Origin: Symsagittifera roscoffensis | Lineage: Eukaryota > Xenacoelomorpha > Acoela > Convolutidae | Reading direction: 5' to 3' | NCBI RefSeq assembly: GCF_963678635.1 | Contig: NC_087062.1 | Location: 70,587,345 to 70,651,344, forward strand | Length of the DNA: 64,000 bases | In this document: positions 33,380 to 43,696 of the stretch, one piece after another | Numbering within the stretch: the first letter of the stretch is position 1 | How the letters are laid out: each line of letters opens with the position of its first letter | The notes under the pieces: model-generated | Database searches by the model: none | The model's input: only the letters and a program-made list of their open reading frames with translations | Told to the model about the DNA's origin: nothing | Made by a program: the position numbers and the translations under genes

Positions 33380-33854
33380 GCCAAAAGTTAGAATGACCAA
33401 CCCTCCTGTAATTATTTCCCTTTTAATATTTTGATGCAAGTTGAAGCCCAACTTTTTAGGGGTGTCTTGTGATCACCTGTTTGTTCGAAACCAATTAAAA
33501 CTTTTTTACCAAAAGCGTCAAAATTTGAACAGAGAAAAAATAATGATAAAACAGAGAAATAAACCCACCTAAAATTTTATGGTTTTTGTTTCTTTTTCCA
33601 TTCTTTTTCGGTTTTTGGTTCGCTTTTTGTCTTTTGCTCGTTTTTTTGTTCCCCCAGTTACCCCCTTACTCGGTTAGCTAAGCCTCATTCGGAGAGGGTA
33701 CCAGGAAGTTTTCTCGAGTTTTCTTAAAAAGCTATCACGGTACAACCGGAAGGTTTACACGTTCCCGCTGAACCGTACCACCGGTACTCTAGAATGGGCA
33801 TGTAGCCCGGAGCTGCGTCAAGTGGGTTCGACTTCGTAGTCATGATGTCGTAGA

Positions 33855-33871
33855 AACACCCAGGAGCGCCA
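33855..33871 (-). promoter_or_regulatory. Primer-binding site candidate (element B)
   Basis: Minus-strand TGGCGCTCCTGGGTGTT, beginning with the TGG that pairs with the CCA end of a tRNA, 11 nt after the 5' LTR. The identical 17-mer follows the LTR of the diverged element C. I could not assign the tRNA. Confidence 0.55.
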
Positions 33872-33882
33872 TAAAAACACTA

Positions 33883-34784
33883 TGTAACAGTCGCCTACTT
33901 CGGTCACATAATGGGTTAACGAAAAATAGGCCGGCCCAATAACCATTGGCTCAAGAGTCAGGGTCACTATTTCTTGTGTTTTTCTACCTCGAACGGTCGG
34001 AGCCAATTCGGTTCGCTTGCGACATGAGACTAAAAACCCGTTACAATTAAAGGCCACTACCAAAATACCCCCCACTCTAGAAAATAAGAACGTCCCCATA
34101 CTTAGGTCTCAAAATACCCAAAATACACGAACGCCGTTAAAAACAGGGTCGGAACAATCCGTACAGTTACTTTTTATTAGACAGTGGAACTTTAATCCAT
34201 TTCAGATGGATCAACCTAAAACTCTCCTAACATCAACATAACAATCATAACACACTCAAGAAAATTAAATTGGGTACTCACATACCAGCACACTCGAGAA
34301 TTGGAGTAACTAAATTAATCAGCAACTCTAGCATTAAAGGGAATTAAGTTTCAACTCAAGAAGTTTGTAATTAACAAATTCCAGCAAAGGAAATGAGTTT
34401 TGACTTGAGAAATAAGTTTTGGGATTGGACCATTGGGATACCCCAGCTGTTCACCTTTCCACTGAGGGTTCACTCTGGTTCAACTCGAATAAAAATACTC
34501 TCCTTTTGTAATCACTCCTTCTCCTATTTCAGGATAGGACGGCTCTACTCGCGTTTGTTTTGTATCTGGAAATTGCGAATAGCAATTTCCAGCTTCTTTT
34601 TTCAAGTACTTTACCGCGATTGTAAATCGGTTGTTCTGATCTTGTATTTCTGAGATTTTCATTTCTCGCGAGAGAATTGAGCATGACAGGCTCAATTCGA
34701 ATTTTTGAAAAACTAAATTTCCACCCAAAATTACGTAGTTTGTAATTCTCAAGGTCAAATTTCCAAATATGACCGTCTGGCACA
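33883..34784 (-). repeat. 5' LTR of element B
   Basis: 902 bp, TGTGCCAG (34,784) to TGTTACA (33,883), closely similar to 11,539-12,434. It forms a long near-palindrome with 34,785-35,666. Confidence 0.8.
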
Positions 34785-35666
34785 ATATTTGGAAGTTTGA
34801 CCTTGAGGAATACAAACTACGTAATTTTGGGGATGAAATTTAATTTTTTCAAAAATTCGAATTGAGCCTGTCATGCTCAACTTTCTCGCGAAAACTGAAA
34901 ATCGCAGAAATACAAGATCAGAACAACCGATTTACAATCGCGTGAAAGTACTTGAAAAAAGCAGCGGGAAATTGCTATTCGCAATTTCCAGATATAAATC
35001 AAACGCGAGTAGAGCTGTCCTATCCTGAAATAGGAGAAGAAGCGATTACAAAAGAAGAATATATTTATTCGAGGTGAACCAGAGTGAACCCTCAGTGGAA
35101 AGGTGGACAGCTGGGGTATCCCAATGGTCCAGGTCCGAAACTTAATTCTCGAGTCAAAACTTATTTCCCTTGCTGGAATTCATCAATAGCAAACTTCTCA
35201 AGTTATTATACTTAATGCTAGAGTTACTGATTAATTTAGTTACCCCAATTATCGCAATTCTCGGGCATGTGAGTACTCCATTTAATTTTGTTGAGTGTGT
35301 TTTATGATTGTTATGTTGAGCTAAGGAGAGTTTTAGGTTGATCCATCTGAAATGGATCAAAGTTCCACTGTCTAATAAAAAGTAACTGTACGGATTGTTC
35401 CGACCCTGTTAATAACGGCATTCGTGTTTTTTGGGTATTTTGAGACTTAAGTATGGGAACGTTCTTATTTTTTAGAGTGGGGGGTATTTTGGTAGTGGCT
35501 TTTAAGCTGTAACGGGTTTTTAGTCTCATGTCGCAAGCGAACCGAATTGGCTCCGAACGTTCGAGGTAGAAAAACACAAGAGATGGTGTCTCTGACTCTT
35601 GAGCCAATGGTTATCGGGCCTATTTTTCTTTAACCTCATATGTGACCGAAGTAGGCGACTGTTACA
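34785..35666 (+). repeat. LTR lacking its first ~15 bp (displaced 3' LTR of B)
   Basis: Plus-oriented LTR beginning at ATATTTGGAAG and ending GTTACA at 35,666. The missing start equals what is found at B's 3' end (12,435-12,451). Host DNA follows. Confidence 0.75.
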
Positions 35667-36190
35667 TTAATTTTCAGAGCCTTCTGAAAATAATTTAAAA
35701 AAACCTATATTGTTGAAAAGTTCTTTGAGGTTTTTGAGCACTGCTTGAAAAATTTGACCAAAAATTGCGTTTCATCAGCGCGCGTCAAAAAGTACTGTCT
35801 CAACTCGTTGGATTAGTTTTTGGATGGTTGTTTTTTTTTAAATACAACGGTGTTTCATTGACCCTTTTGTTCAGTTACATTTTCTTAAATTTTGCTGAAC
35901 TATGATTAAAAATTCCGGAAGATGTTCGATGCGTGCAGTGTATAGAAATTTTGAAGCGCAAAATATAATCCTCTTTTGTAAATAGCTTTAACCCTTAGTA
36001 CTATTTGCAGCACTTTGTTTAAAAAAGTAATTTATTTTATTCTTAGAAAGCGTTTGCGCTTGACTTCTCCTTTGATTAGATTTTGATAATTCTCAGTAGA
36101 AAACGGTTTTTTTTATGAGTATAGATTTTACTGATAGAACAAATCAAAAAAAAACAAAGCCCATTAACTCCTTAAAGGAACCAGATAAAT
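35667..36190. other. AT-rich host sequence, no gene seen
   Basis: Intergenic or intronic host DNA right of the LTR. I see no gene or repeat in it. Confidence 0.5.
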
Positions 36191-36194
36191 ACCC

Positions 36195-36262
36195 AATCGA
36201 CCTGGCCTCTGAAAAGGGAGCCTCTAACTAGCTCAATGCTCTACCACTGAGCAGATACAACT
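36195..36262 (-). repeat. tRNA-derived SINE-like fragment
   Basis: The minus strand contains CTGCTCAGTGGTAGAGC, a good Pol III box A/D-arm, followed by a weak box B-like AGGTCGATTGG. No complete cloverleaf can be drawn. A related fragment borders element C at 42,191-42,218. Confidence 0.4.
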
Positions 36263-36745
36263 TCAACCTGAATAAATCAGAGTTCAGAGATGGTATTTAC
36301 TTAAGATACGGATGGGAACCAACCAAAACGCCACTCACATATGCATGTGGTGCTGATTTTAACTTGACACATGTGCTTCACTGTGCAAAGGGTGGTTACA
36401 CACACATAAGACACAATGAAATTAGAGACTTATTCGCCAACCTCATGAACGAGGTTTGCCATGACGTCGAGATTGAGCCGAAACTTCAGCCGTTGCAAGG
36501 CGAAAGCTTTGTCAACAATTCAACCACAACTGAAGATGAGGCGCGACTTGCTTGACATTAAGGCAAACGGACTCTGGGGTTCACGATTCAGCCGCGCTTT
36601 CTTTGATGTGAAAAATTTTAACCCCCATGCCAAAACATCGCGAAAACTGCATAAGGATGCATACAAATACCACGAAACGCTGAAGAACTCCAAATATCAG
36701 CAAAGATTTTTAAACGTAGAGCAGAGTAGCTTCTGCCCGCTAATT
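36255..36745 (+). pseudogene. Transposable-element ORF fragment with CHC and RHN motifs
   Basis: Translated in two frames (shift near 36,550). It has LRYGW, then C...H...C (CGADFNLTHVLHC), RHNEIRDL, EP.LQPLQGE, DIKANGLWG and FFDVKNFNP. I recall this order from uncharacterised repeat-encoded proteins common in cnidarian and other invertebrate genomes. The Cys/His cluster, RHN, and later E, D and DV residues resemble the restriction-like endonuclease of R2-type retrotransposons, but that link is inference. Both ends are truncated. Confidence 0.5.
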
Positions 36746-38735
36746 AAGATAAATTAAGATCTAATTATCGGCTAAGATAAATTAACATTACGACGATGCA
36801 TTTAATGCTGATTTATGACTTCATTGCTGATATATATGCATTTTTATATCGCTGGTATGGTCCTATCCAGCTTGTGCACTTACCGTAACTAAACGGAAGG
36901 GCCCCTTGTGTAATTTAGTTTTTTGCTTTAAAAAAAGTAGAAAAAGATTTTTTTTTATGAGTATAGATTTTCTACTCCTTCTGTTGCAAACTGATAAGCT
37001 TTTGTTTTATAGCATAGTTTTTCAAAACACATTATTGATTTTTTCGTATTACAGATATTTTGTTTCATTTTAAAAACATTTTGTTGGCTGACACATTAAT
37101 TTTGTTACTTACCGTGAGAGAACTTTGAAAAAGCTTTTTGTGTACATCTCATGAACTATTGTTTTGTTCGATATGAATTGTTCTGCGCTTCTTTCACATT
37201 TAAAAACAAGTTTAAAAACTTTAAATAGCATGTTGCTCCTGTTGCGTTTTCGAAGAAACGGTGAATGGCTACACTAAATAACTGGAAGAACAATCTGTAT
37301 CCGTAAATTTTTTCTGCTGCTGTTTGGAACAAAGTTCCACAATATATCCAAATATTCCACTCTCTAGAAGTTCTCTAGACCAATCTGAAAATCCAATAGA
37401 AGTTTAATTATAGCTTATTCTTGTTTAGAAAGAGAATATGCATTCCCTGCGAGCTCTGAATTTGGTACTATTTACATATATATTTTTTTCAATTTCCAAA
37501 ATTTTCCTTGTTACGTTTCATTGAACTTCAGAAGAAATTATTTTCCTCTGCGAGTTTGGACTAGTTTACTCCTTTTGTTGCAGTTTGATTAGCGTTCTAA
37601 TTTTAGTTTGTAGCTTGTTTTCAAAACTTTATTTTGATTTTCTCGTATTACAGATGTTTTTTTTCCGAAAATCTTTATATGCTTATGTGCACTATTTGTT
37701 TTTATTTATGGTAAGTAAACTGTGAAGAAGTGTGTACATCTCACGAACTATTAAACTAAGGTTTTGATTTCTTTTCGATTCAAAAATAGGACAAATATGT
37801 CTTCAATACGCTACAACAGTGTTTAAGCTTCGTACAGACTGCTTGATGTAGTTCAAAATTGGAGAAAAACTATTCTACGCCATAAAGCATTACCGTCACT
37901 TGTTCTTTTTTCCAACTTCTAAGGCTGTACCTCAAGTCCAAAAACGTAAAATTGAAATCTAGTTGGTGGTGTTTTCATTCAATTTTAGTTAACCTCTCGT
38001 AGCAATTCTCAATTGATATGTTTTTGAATCGGAACTGATTACGAAGTTTAGACCAGAATAAGCGTTATTCATGACAATAAATTACTTAGGATTGACATTT
38101 GTTAGAAATATCAGTCGGTTATTGAAATGCATAAATTATAAACAAGAAAATCGACTTCAAACCGTGTTTTTTCAACTTTCCTACACATCATTTGGAGGCC
38201 TAAATTTTATGAAAACGCCAATAACTACTGAAAAAAGATAAAGTAATTGAGTAATTCTTCAAAAAAGTTTTCAAATGAATCATATTTTATGACCCGATGA
38301 GAACATTTTCGGCTTGAAGTCCCTAAGTTTACTATTCGGCTCGAAGTTCCGTCGGCCTGATGTTCGGCACCCATATTTTTAAAAGTTAATGTGTAAAGCC
38401 TTTAGGTTTATTAATTTCGCGAACTCACTATTAGGATATAATGTTTTCACTTTCTCATGTTTTTTAATGACGTGATAACTTATTTTCATTCTCGTGTGAA
38501 AACTGATAATTTTAGACCCCGTCTATACTGATACCTGCTTAAAACTTAAATTGAAACTTGCAAAGAGAGTAGCTTAGAGAGTTTGCTGTTGATGAAAGTC
38601 AATTTTCAGTAAGTTCGAAGTAAATATTGTGCAAAAAGGTCTTTAATTTATGGCATGTTTGAGAGCTCAAGCAGCGAGTAAAAAGCCTATGCAATCAAAA
38701 CTTATGTAAATAAATACAAAAACAATTTTTTTCAG
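36746..38735. other. AT-rich host sequence, no gene seen
   Basis: About 2 kb with poly-T and poly-A runs and no convincing coding frame. It could be intronic, since a splice acceptor ends it at 38,735. Confidence 0.45.
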
Positions 38736-38958
38736 AAAAATGAGTTATATTTGCCATGCATGAAGAAAGTTGACTTTGAATTATCTACAATAAGGCAGTA
38801 TACTCTGACCAAAACTTTTTCATCTGGCCTCATCAGCGGTTGTTTGAGCACTCTTTTATTACAGCCACTCGAAGTTTTAAAAACGCAGCTCCAGGTTAAC
38901 AAATCATTGAAACTGTGGAATGTCAGTCAGCATATTGTATGCAAGTTTGGATTGCCAG
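38736..38958 (+). CDS. Internal exon of a mitochondrial carrier (SLC25A38-like)
   Basis: Bounded by an acceptor (TTTTTTTCAG, ending 38,735) and a donor (CCAG|GTATTG at 38,959). The 74 codons include SGLISGCLSTLLLQPLEVLK and then TQLQ, the first carrier helix with the PxE/D-x-x-K-x-x-x-Q signature of SLC25 proteins. The SG..STLL.QPL..LKT.LQ spacing fits SLC25A38 (mitochondrial glycine carrier for haem synthesis, Hem25 in yeast) best. The exon would end just before the LW of the next segment. I find no other exons here, so it may be an isolated exon of a large-intron gene, or a fragment. Confidence 0.6.
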
Positions 38959-39439
38959 GTATTGACTCTATATTTTGAAAGAGCATCCCTGAATTAATGG
39001 GTGCTATGGGAAATTTTGGCAAAAAGCAAAAATTTAATCTAAACATCACTTCATCTGCGGAACGATATGCAACCTGAAATTTTTTCAAAATGCCTTATAT
39101 TTACTAAAATTCTCGGAGTGCTATTTCCCGGAATATTCGTTTATTTGAGTTAATTGTTCTTTTAGTTTCATACTTAAGTGTCTCTGATATTAATGATGTG
39201 TTATTGCTATGTTTGCTTAATTTTGTTTTCGGTGCGAATATGTTGGTGTTCAGAATCTGAACTGATGACTCATCGAATCTTCTTAAAAAACCCCTTCAAG
39301 AAATGGGAGGGGGATTTTTAAATGGTTATTTTGGATTTACTGATTTTGGTTCCGAACTTCCTATTGAATTGGAGAGATCGATTTTTTTTGAGAGATGGAG
39401 AAAAAGAGGAGTTAGGGATTTTAGTATTGGTAGTCTAGT
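38959..39439. other. Host sequence after the exon
   Basis: AT-rich, intron-like. Nothing else recognised. Confidence 0.4.
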
Positions 39440-40289
39440 ATAATCTATCACTGCAGTCTAGGCTGTCGGTGGTAAGTGCGGTCGGGTGTACCCGGCAGTT
39501 AAACAGATGGTCAGTGGTGTGTAGTCCTATATATTTGGATATGGAGATTTGATTTCTCATTAAGGAAACTTTGTAGTTCATTGGTATGGAGATTTTTGAT
39601 CCCGCAAACATAATCCTCCAGCTTGAAGATACTCTCCTGATTGTTCGTAGCCCAGTGTTAGAGGGTGGAACTGATTTTCCGGTTGTACACTTTATAGGTT
39701 AGAGTATGGTGATCTGATGTGTGCTGTTGTTAACATCCAAGCAAAAACTGTTTGGAGAGCGTTTCTTTATGTTTTCTGACTGGAAGTATTTTTGTTTCAT
39801 TGTGTAAATGTGTGATATCGCTCATTTTAACGCAGCCATGGTTTTTCTACGTATATGGTTTTGCTATGGTTGCAGAAGTTCCAGTTAGTGTAGCTCAGTG
39901 AGGGGGTCAAAATGGGTGATGCATTGTTCAGTACACTTCTACCAGTTGCCTTGTAATTGATGCCTTGTAAGAGATCAATGGGTAATGCATTGTTTAGTAA
40001 ACTCCTCCCAGTTGCTTTGTAAGTAATAAGGAGTGTTTCTTTCGAGCAACCACAAGTAGTGCCGGCAAGTTTTTTCAGAAGGTTATTTCTTTTTTGAATT
40101 TTCTCAGTCTTTAGTACAGTGTTCTCTTATGTTAAATTGGTTGTCGAATGTAACGCCTAGAAATTTTGAGTTTCCAAAGACCGTCGAACTTGGTTTTTGT
40201 TTCTAGGTGGAGCTCATTTGTCCAATTGAAAAGATACTTGTTGTAGATTCATCTTTTGAGATTACTTTATAGTTTACAGTATGGTTATC
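39440..40289 (-). mobile_element. Non-LTR retrotransposon (LINE) RT C-terminal fragment
   Basis: On the minus strand, decayed coding shows FLGVTFDNQFNIREHC, then KKLAGTT-like, then SHLHNETKILPV and KQFLLGC-like, and TTDHLFNCRVHPTAL near 39,500. This is the order of the C-terminus of Jockey/RTE-like LINE polymerases. Stops and small deletions are frequent. Part of it (39,640-40,145) is nearly identical to the insert in Acc1 of element B. Confidence 0.65.
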
Positions 40290-42190
40290 ATAGGTACTGT
40301 CCCAAGACTTTCTGGTGCTGTCCCAAGACTGCCCTGTCCCAAGACTGCCTGTCCCAAGACTACCTGTCCCAAGACTACTGTCCCAAGACTGCCTGTACCA
40401 AGACTGCCTGTCCCAAGACTGCTTGTCCCAAGACTGCTTGTCCCAAGACTGCCTGTCCCAAGACTGCCTGTCCGAAGACTGCCTGTCCCAAGACTGCCTG
40501 TCCCAAGACTGACTGTCCCAAGACTACTGTCCCAAGACTGCCTGTCCCATGACTGCCTGTCCCAATACTGCCTGTCCCAAGACTGCCTGTCCCAATAACG
40601 CTTGTCCCAAGACTGCCTGTCCCAAGACTGCCCTTCCCAAGACTGCCTGTCCCAAGACTGCCTGTTCCAAGACTGCCTGTCACAAGACTGCCTGTCCCAA
40701 GACTGCCTGTCTCAAGACTGCCTGTCTCAAGACTGCCTGTCCCAAGACTGCATGTCCCAAAACTGCATGTCCTAAGACTGACTGTCCCAAGACTGCCTGT
40801 CCCAAGACTGCCTGTCCCAAGACTGCCTGTCCCAAGACTACTGTCCCAAAACTGCTCCACTTAGTGTTGGGACAACGGAAACTCTTTTCTTTCGCTGTCG
40901 GGACTCTGAATCCACTGTACCTGTTACCACCACTTTAGCTCTAATAAAAACTTCCCAAAAAACCCAATCTTACTGGCCAAAAGTTAGAATGACCAACCCC
41001 CTCTATTTATTTCCCTTTTGATATTTTGATGCAAGTTGAAACCCAACTTGTTCGGGGTGTCTTGTGATCACCTGTTTGTTCGAAACCGATTAAAACTTTT
41101 TTACCAAAAGCGTCAAAATTTGAACAGAGAAAAAATAATGATAAAACAGAGAAATAAACCCACCTAAAGTTCAAAGAAGACTTGTGTCAACCCTTTATTC
41201 AAACAACAAAAAAAAGTTGTCTGGTACCCGATTGCCACGCGTTTACCTCCCCCCTGCTGGCGATCTTATGGGGTATCACAAAAACTGTCTACGTCCGTTC
41301 CCCCCACCCGATCCGACCAGGGTACATGCCTTAATTTGATGTAAATTTGGATATCCGCTTCTTATAATCAACGCGTGTTAGAATCTAATGTAACTAAATC
41401 GACCAAACGTCGATCAATTAGTTACTCTAATGTGTCCCCTCTTTTTACACTTTAGAACCACCAACCTCTAACCTAACCAGCCCACCTTCTAACCTCCCCC
41501 CTCTTTAGCCCCCCTCTTAAACCGAAAATTACCTTAAGCGCCGAGTGCTAAACCTCTTGAGTGAAAATCGTAGAACCTGTTTCCAGGCCTGCTTGAGTAA
41601 AAATGTTCCTCAAAACAGTGGGGTTCCGCTTATCCAATTTTACACTTATCTCCTATAATGTAATGTGGATTTTAACGATACCCGTGTGACCAACTTGAGA
41701 ACATCCCCGTCCTCTCTTGTTGCTCTGATCCCGTGCTGGTTGTTTCCTTGACTTGTCCTGCACTCGATCACCAGCACCACTTTCCCACTTGGCTGGTCGC
41801 CTGTTCCATTCAAGTCTCCTAATGGTCCAGCTAAGTCCCTGTGAACCACTTTCACACTCGACTGGTCACCTGTTCCAGTCATGTCTCCTAATGGTCCAGC
41901 TAAGTCCCTGTGAACCACTTTCCCACTTGACTGGTCACCTGTTCCAGTCACGTCTCCTAATGGTCCAGCTTAGTTGCAAGCTATCTGAAAACGCTTCACA
42001 ACTCCCCACACTCGGGCACCTTTTCTGATTGCTGAAATGATCGAAACGATCGCTCTTATAAAAAACAGTATGGGTATACTATTTAATTAATATAAAGGTT
42101 TGATCCAACTAATTTGGTGTCAAAGTCACTGTCATTTTTTGTTTTATGGTTTTTTTTTCCTTTTTCCATTTGTTTTTGGTTTTTGGTTGC
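40290..42190 (-). mobile_element. Remnant D: leader segment of an A/B-family element
   Basis: Matches B's leader (about 30,520-32,380) including the 15-bp minisatellite (40,294-40,858) and the 69-bp repeat (41,793-41,975). It has no LTR and no genes; it is bounded by the LINE fragment on one side and the SINE-like fragment on the other. Element B thus shares two separate blocks with 39.6-42.2 kb, the leader and the LINE piece. Confidence 0.75.
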
Positions 42191-42218
42191 TTCTAACTGG
42201 CTCAATGCTCTACCACTG
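42191..42218 (-). repeat. tRNA-like SINE fragment at the left edge of element C
   Basis: TGCTCTACCACTG and flanks match 36,220-36,247. The LTR of C begins directly after CCACTG, so C seems to have inserted within the box A region of such a repeat. Confidence 0.45.
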
Positions 42219-43131
42219 TGTGACATTCGACCAGAATGGATCAAAATGCAGATTCAGCATATTCGATTTTTTTTAGCAGCGAACCTTCCGAATTGGCGAT
42301 TTTGAAAGAATAAGAGTGTTATTGGAACGATTGGCCAAACGGTGAAGGTCAAGATATTCTGGTGTTTTGAAATTTTAAAAATTCGAAGTATGACGTAATA
42401 TTTCTGAGAAACGTCAGAAACGGCCATTTTGGAATAAAGTCGAAGAAAAACACAACAACAGTAGTTGCGATAGCGATAACAACGGAAATTGTGATTGAGA
42501 AACAACAACACATTGCAGGAATAGCAGAGCCCGTTCCGAGTTGCAACTATTGTGTCGCTACAATAGTTGCAAGGCCGTTGCGAACAACGGTGAAGGGTGG
42601 AAAACCAGCCTTCCCGAAGGAAATAAGAGCCTTATTTCCCCGGACTCAAGAATCCGGAGGGGTCTCGGGACTGGAACTGATAGTGTTTTATATAAACTTT
42701 TAGCTTCCCTGTCATGTCTTGATTTGAATTTAATTAACATCTGAATTCATTTTTTTAAGATGAGAAGCTAGGAGTTGGGGGAAAGGGTTGATCCATCTTT
42801 GATGGAGATGATGATTTTATCTACTGAACAAAAACAATAATATTTCAATAAGTAGTAGTAGCCCTGATTTTAGGAGTGACCTCGTGGTCTGGGGATACTG
42901 AGACCCAGCCATGAGCTCACTATTTTTGCATGTAATTAAGTTAATTTGAGTGTTTTGACCGAAGCCGAAAGCAGTAACGTTTTTTGTCGACCCGATGTTA
43001 GAAAGACCACCGAAAGTACTGGATTGGTAGAGACAGTGAAACGCATGTAAAGCTCTGTTAGGTCGTTGGCCAGTCGTTTTAGTACTTAGTTTTGTTTTCC
43101 TTCGATATGTATCTTCCGGGCGAATGTTACA
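42219..43131 (+). repeat. 5' LTR of element C
   Basis: 913 bp from TGTGACATTCGACC to GCGAATGTTACA. The length and terminal bases parallel the A/B LTR (TGTGCCAG...GTTACA). It includes one GGAGGGGT leader-type motif at 42,651-42,664, beside a reverse-complement partner. The 3' LTR is outside the window, so the start is inferred. Confidence 0.6.
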
Positions 43132-43144
43132 TAGATGTTTTTAT

Positions 43145-43161
43145 GGCGCTCCTGGGTGTTA
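43145..43161 (+). promoter_or_regulatory. Primer-binding site candidate (element C)
   Basis: TGGCGCTCCTGGGTGTT, 13 nt after the LTR end, identical to B's candidate. This is one of few nucleotide stretches conserved between the families. Confidence 0.55.
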
Positions 43162-43696
43162 TTCTTTTTTAACATCATGACCGGCAGAACCGTTAACGAG
43201 CACTCCGCGCCGAGCGGATGCTCACATTAACGCCCTTAATAGGCCTAAACCGCCGGGGTGGAAGGGTAGTTCGGAGCGCGGAAGCCTTCCGGATTACCGT
43301 GAATAGCTTTTTAACCTAGTTAAGACCGAAAATTCACGAATCAGGAAGGGTGGGGGGATCGGCCATTCCCTCGTTCCCTGAGAGGTTTGTGACCAAAAAC
43401 ACTTAAAGATATTTATAAAACCAAACAAAGAGTAGTTTAGTACCCAAGAAAAACAAAAAACATAAAAAATAACCGAAAAAACCAAAAACAGTAAAAAAAA
43501 AAAGTAAAAAAATCAGTAGAAATCATCCCCCCAGACAAGATGTGATCCGACCCTCCCGTTTGTTGTTGATAGATATATTGTTGTTACAGGCATTTATATC
43601 AGTCAGGATCGTTACGATCAATTTTGTAGCCCGTTTGTGATGCTTGTACTGTAGGGTTATTTGAGCATTTAAGCACGTTAATGATAAATTGCGCTC

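Larger units (their letters stand above)
31138..34663. repeat. Tandem duplication of LTR plus leader, second copy deleted internally
   Basis: 31,138-33,379 is repeated from 33,380 onward. The second copy lacks the stretch equivalent to about 31,333-32,302, so the offset changes from 2,242 to 1,273. The joint falls at a shared CTGG. It gives B a partial second LTR and a second primer-binding site. Confidence 0.8.
12435..35666 (-). mobile_element. Giant Ty3/Gypsy-type element B, nearly complete, inverted
   Basis: On the minus strand, in order: 5' LTR (34,784-33,883), primer-binding site, leader with minisatellite, ORF1, gag, CCHC knuckles, RT, linker, integrase plus macro domain, Acc1 to Acc7, purine tract and 17 nt of the 3' LTR. 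The matching 3' LTR remainder (34,785-35,666) lies on the far side in opposite orientation, so the body looks inverted between its LTRs. The total is about 23 kb, far above the usual 5-10 kb for this superfamily. Protease is deleted and pol has several stops and frameshifts, so the copy is dead. Confidence 0.8.

Noticed and set aside
36195-36262. Functional tRNA gene
   Set aside because: Box A is good but the anticodon and T arms do not pair; better explained as a SINE-like remnant.
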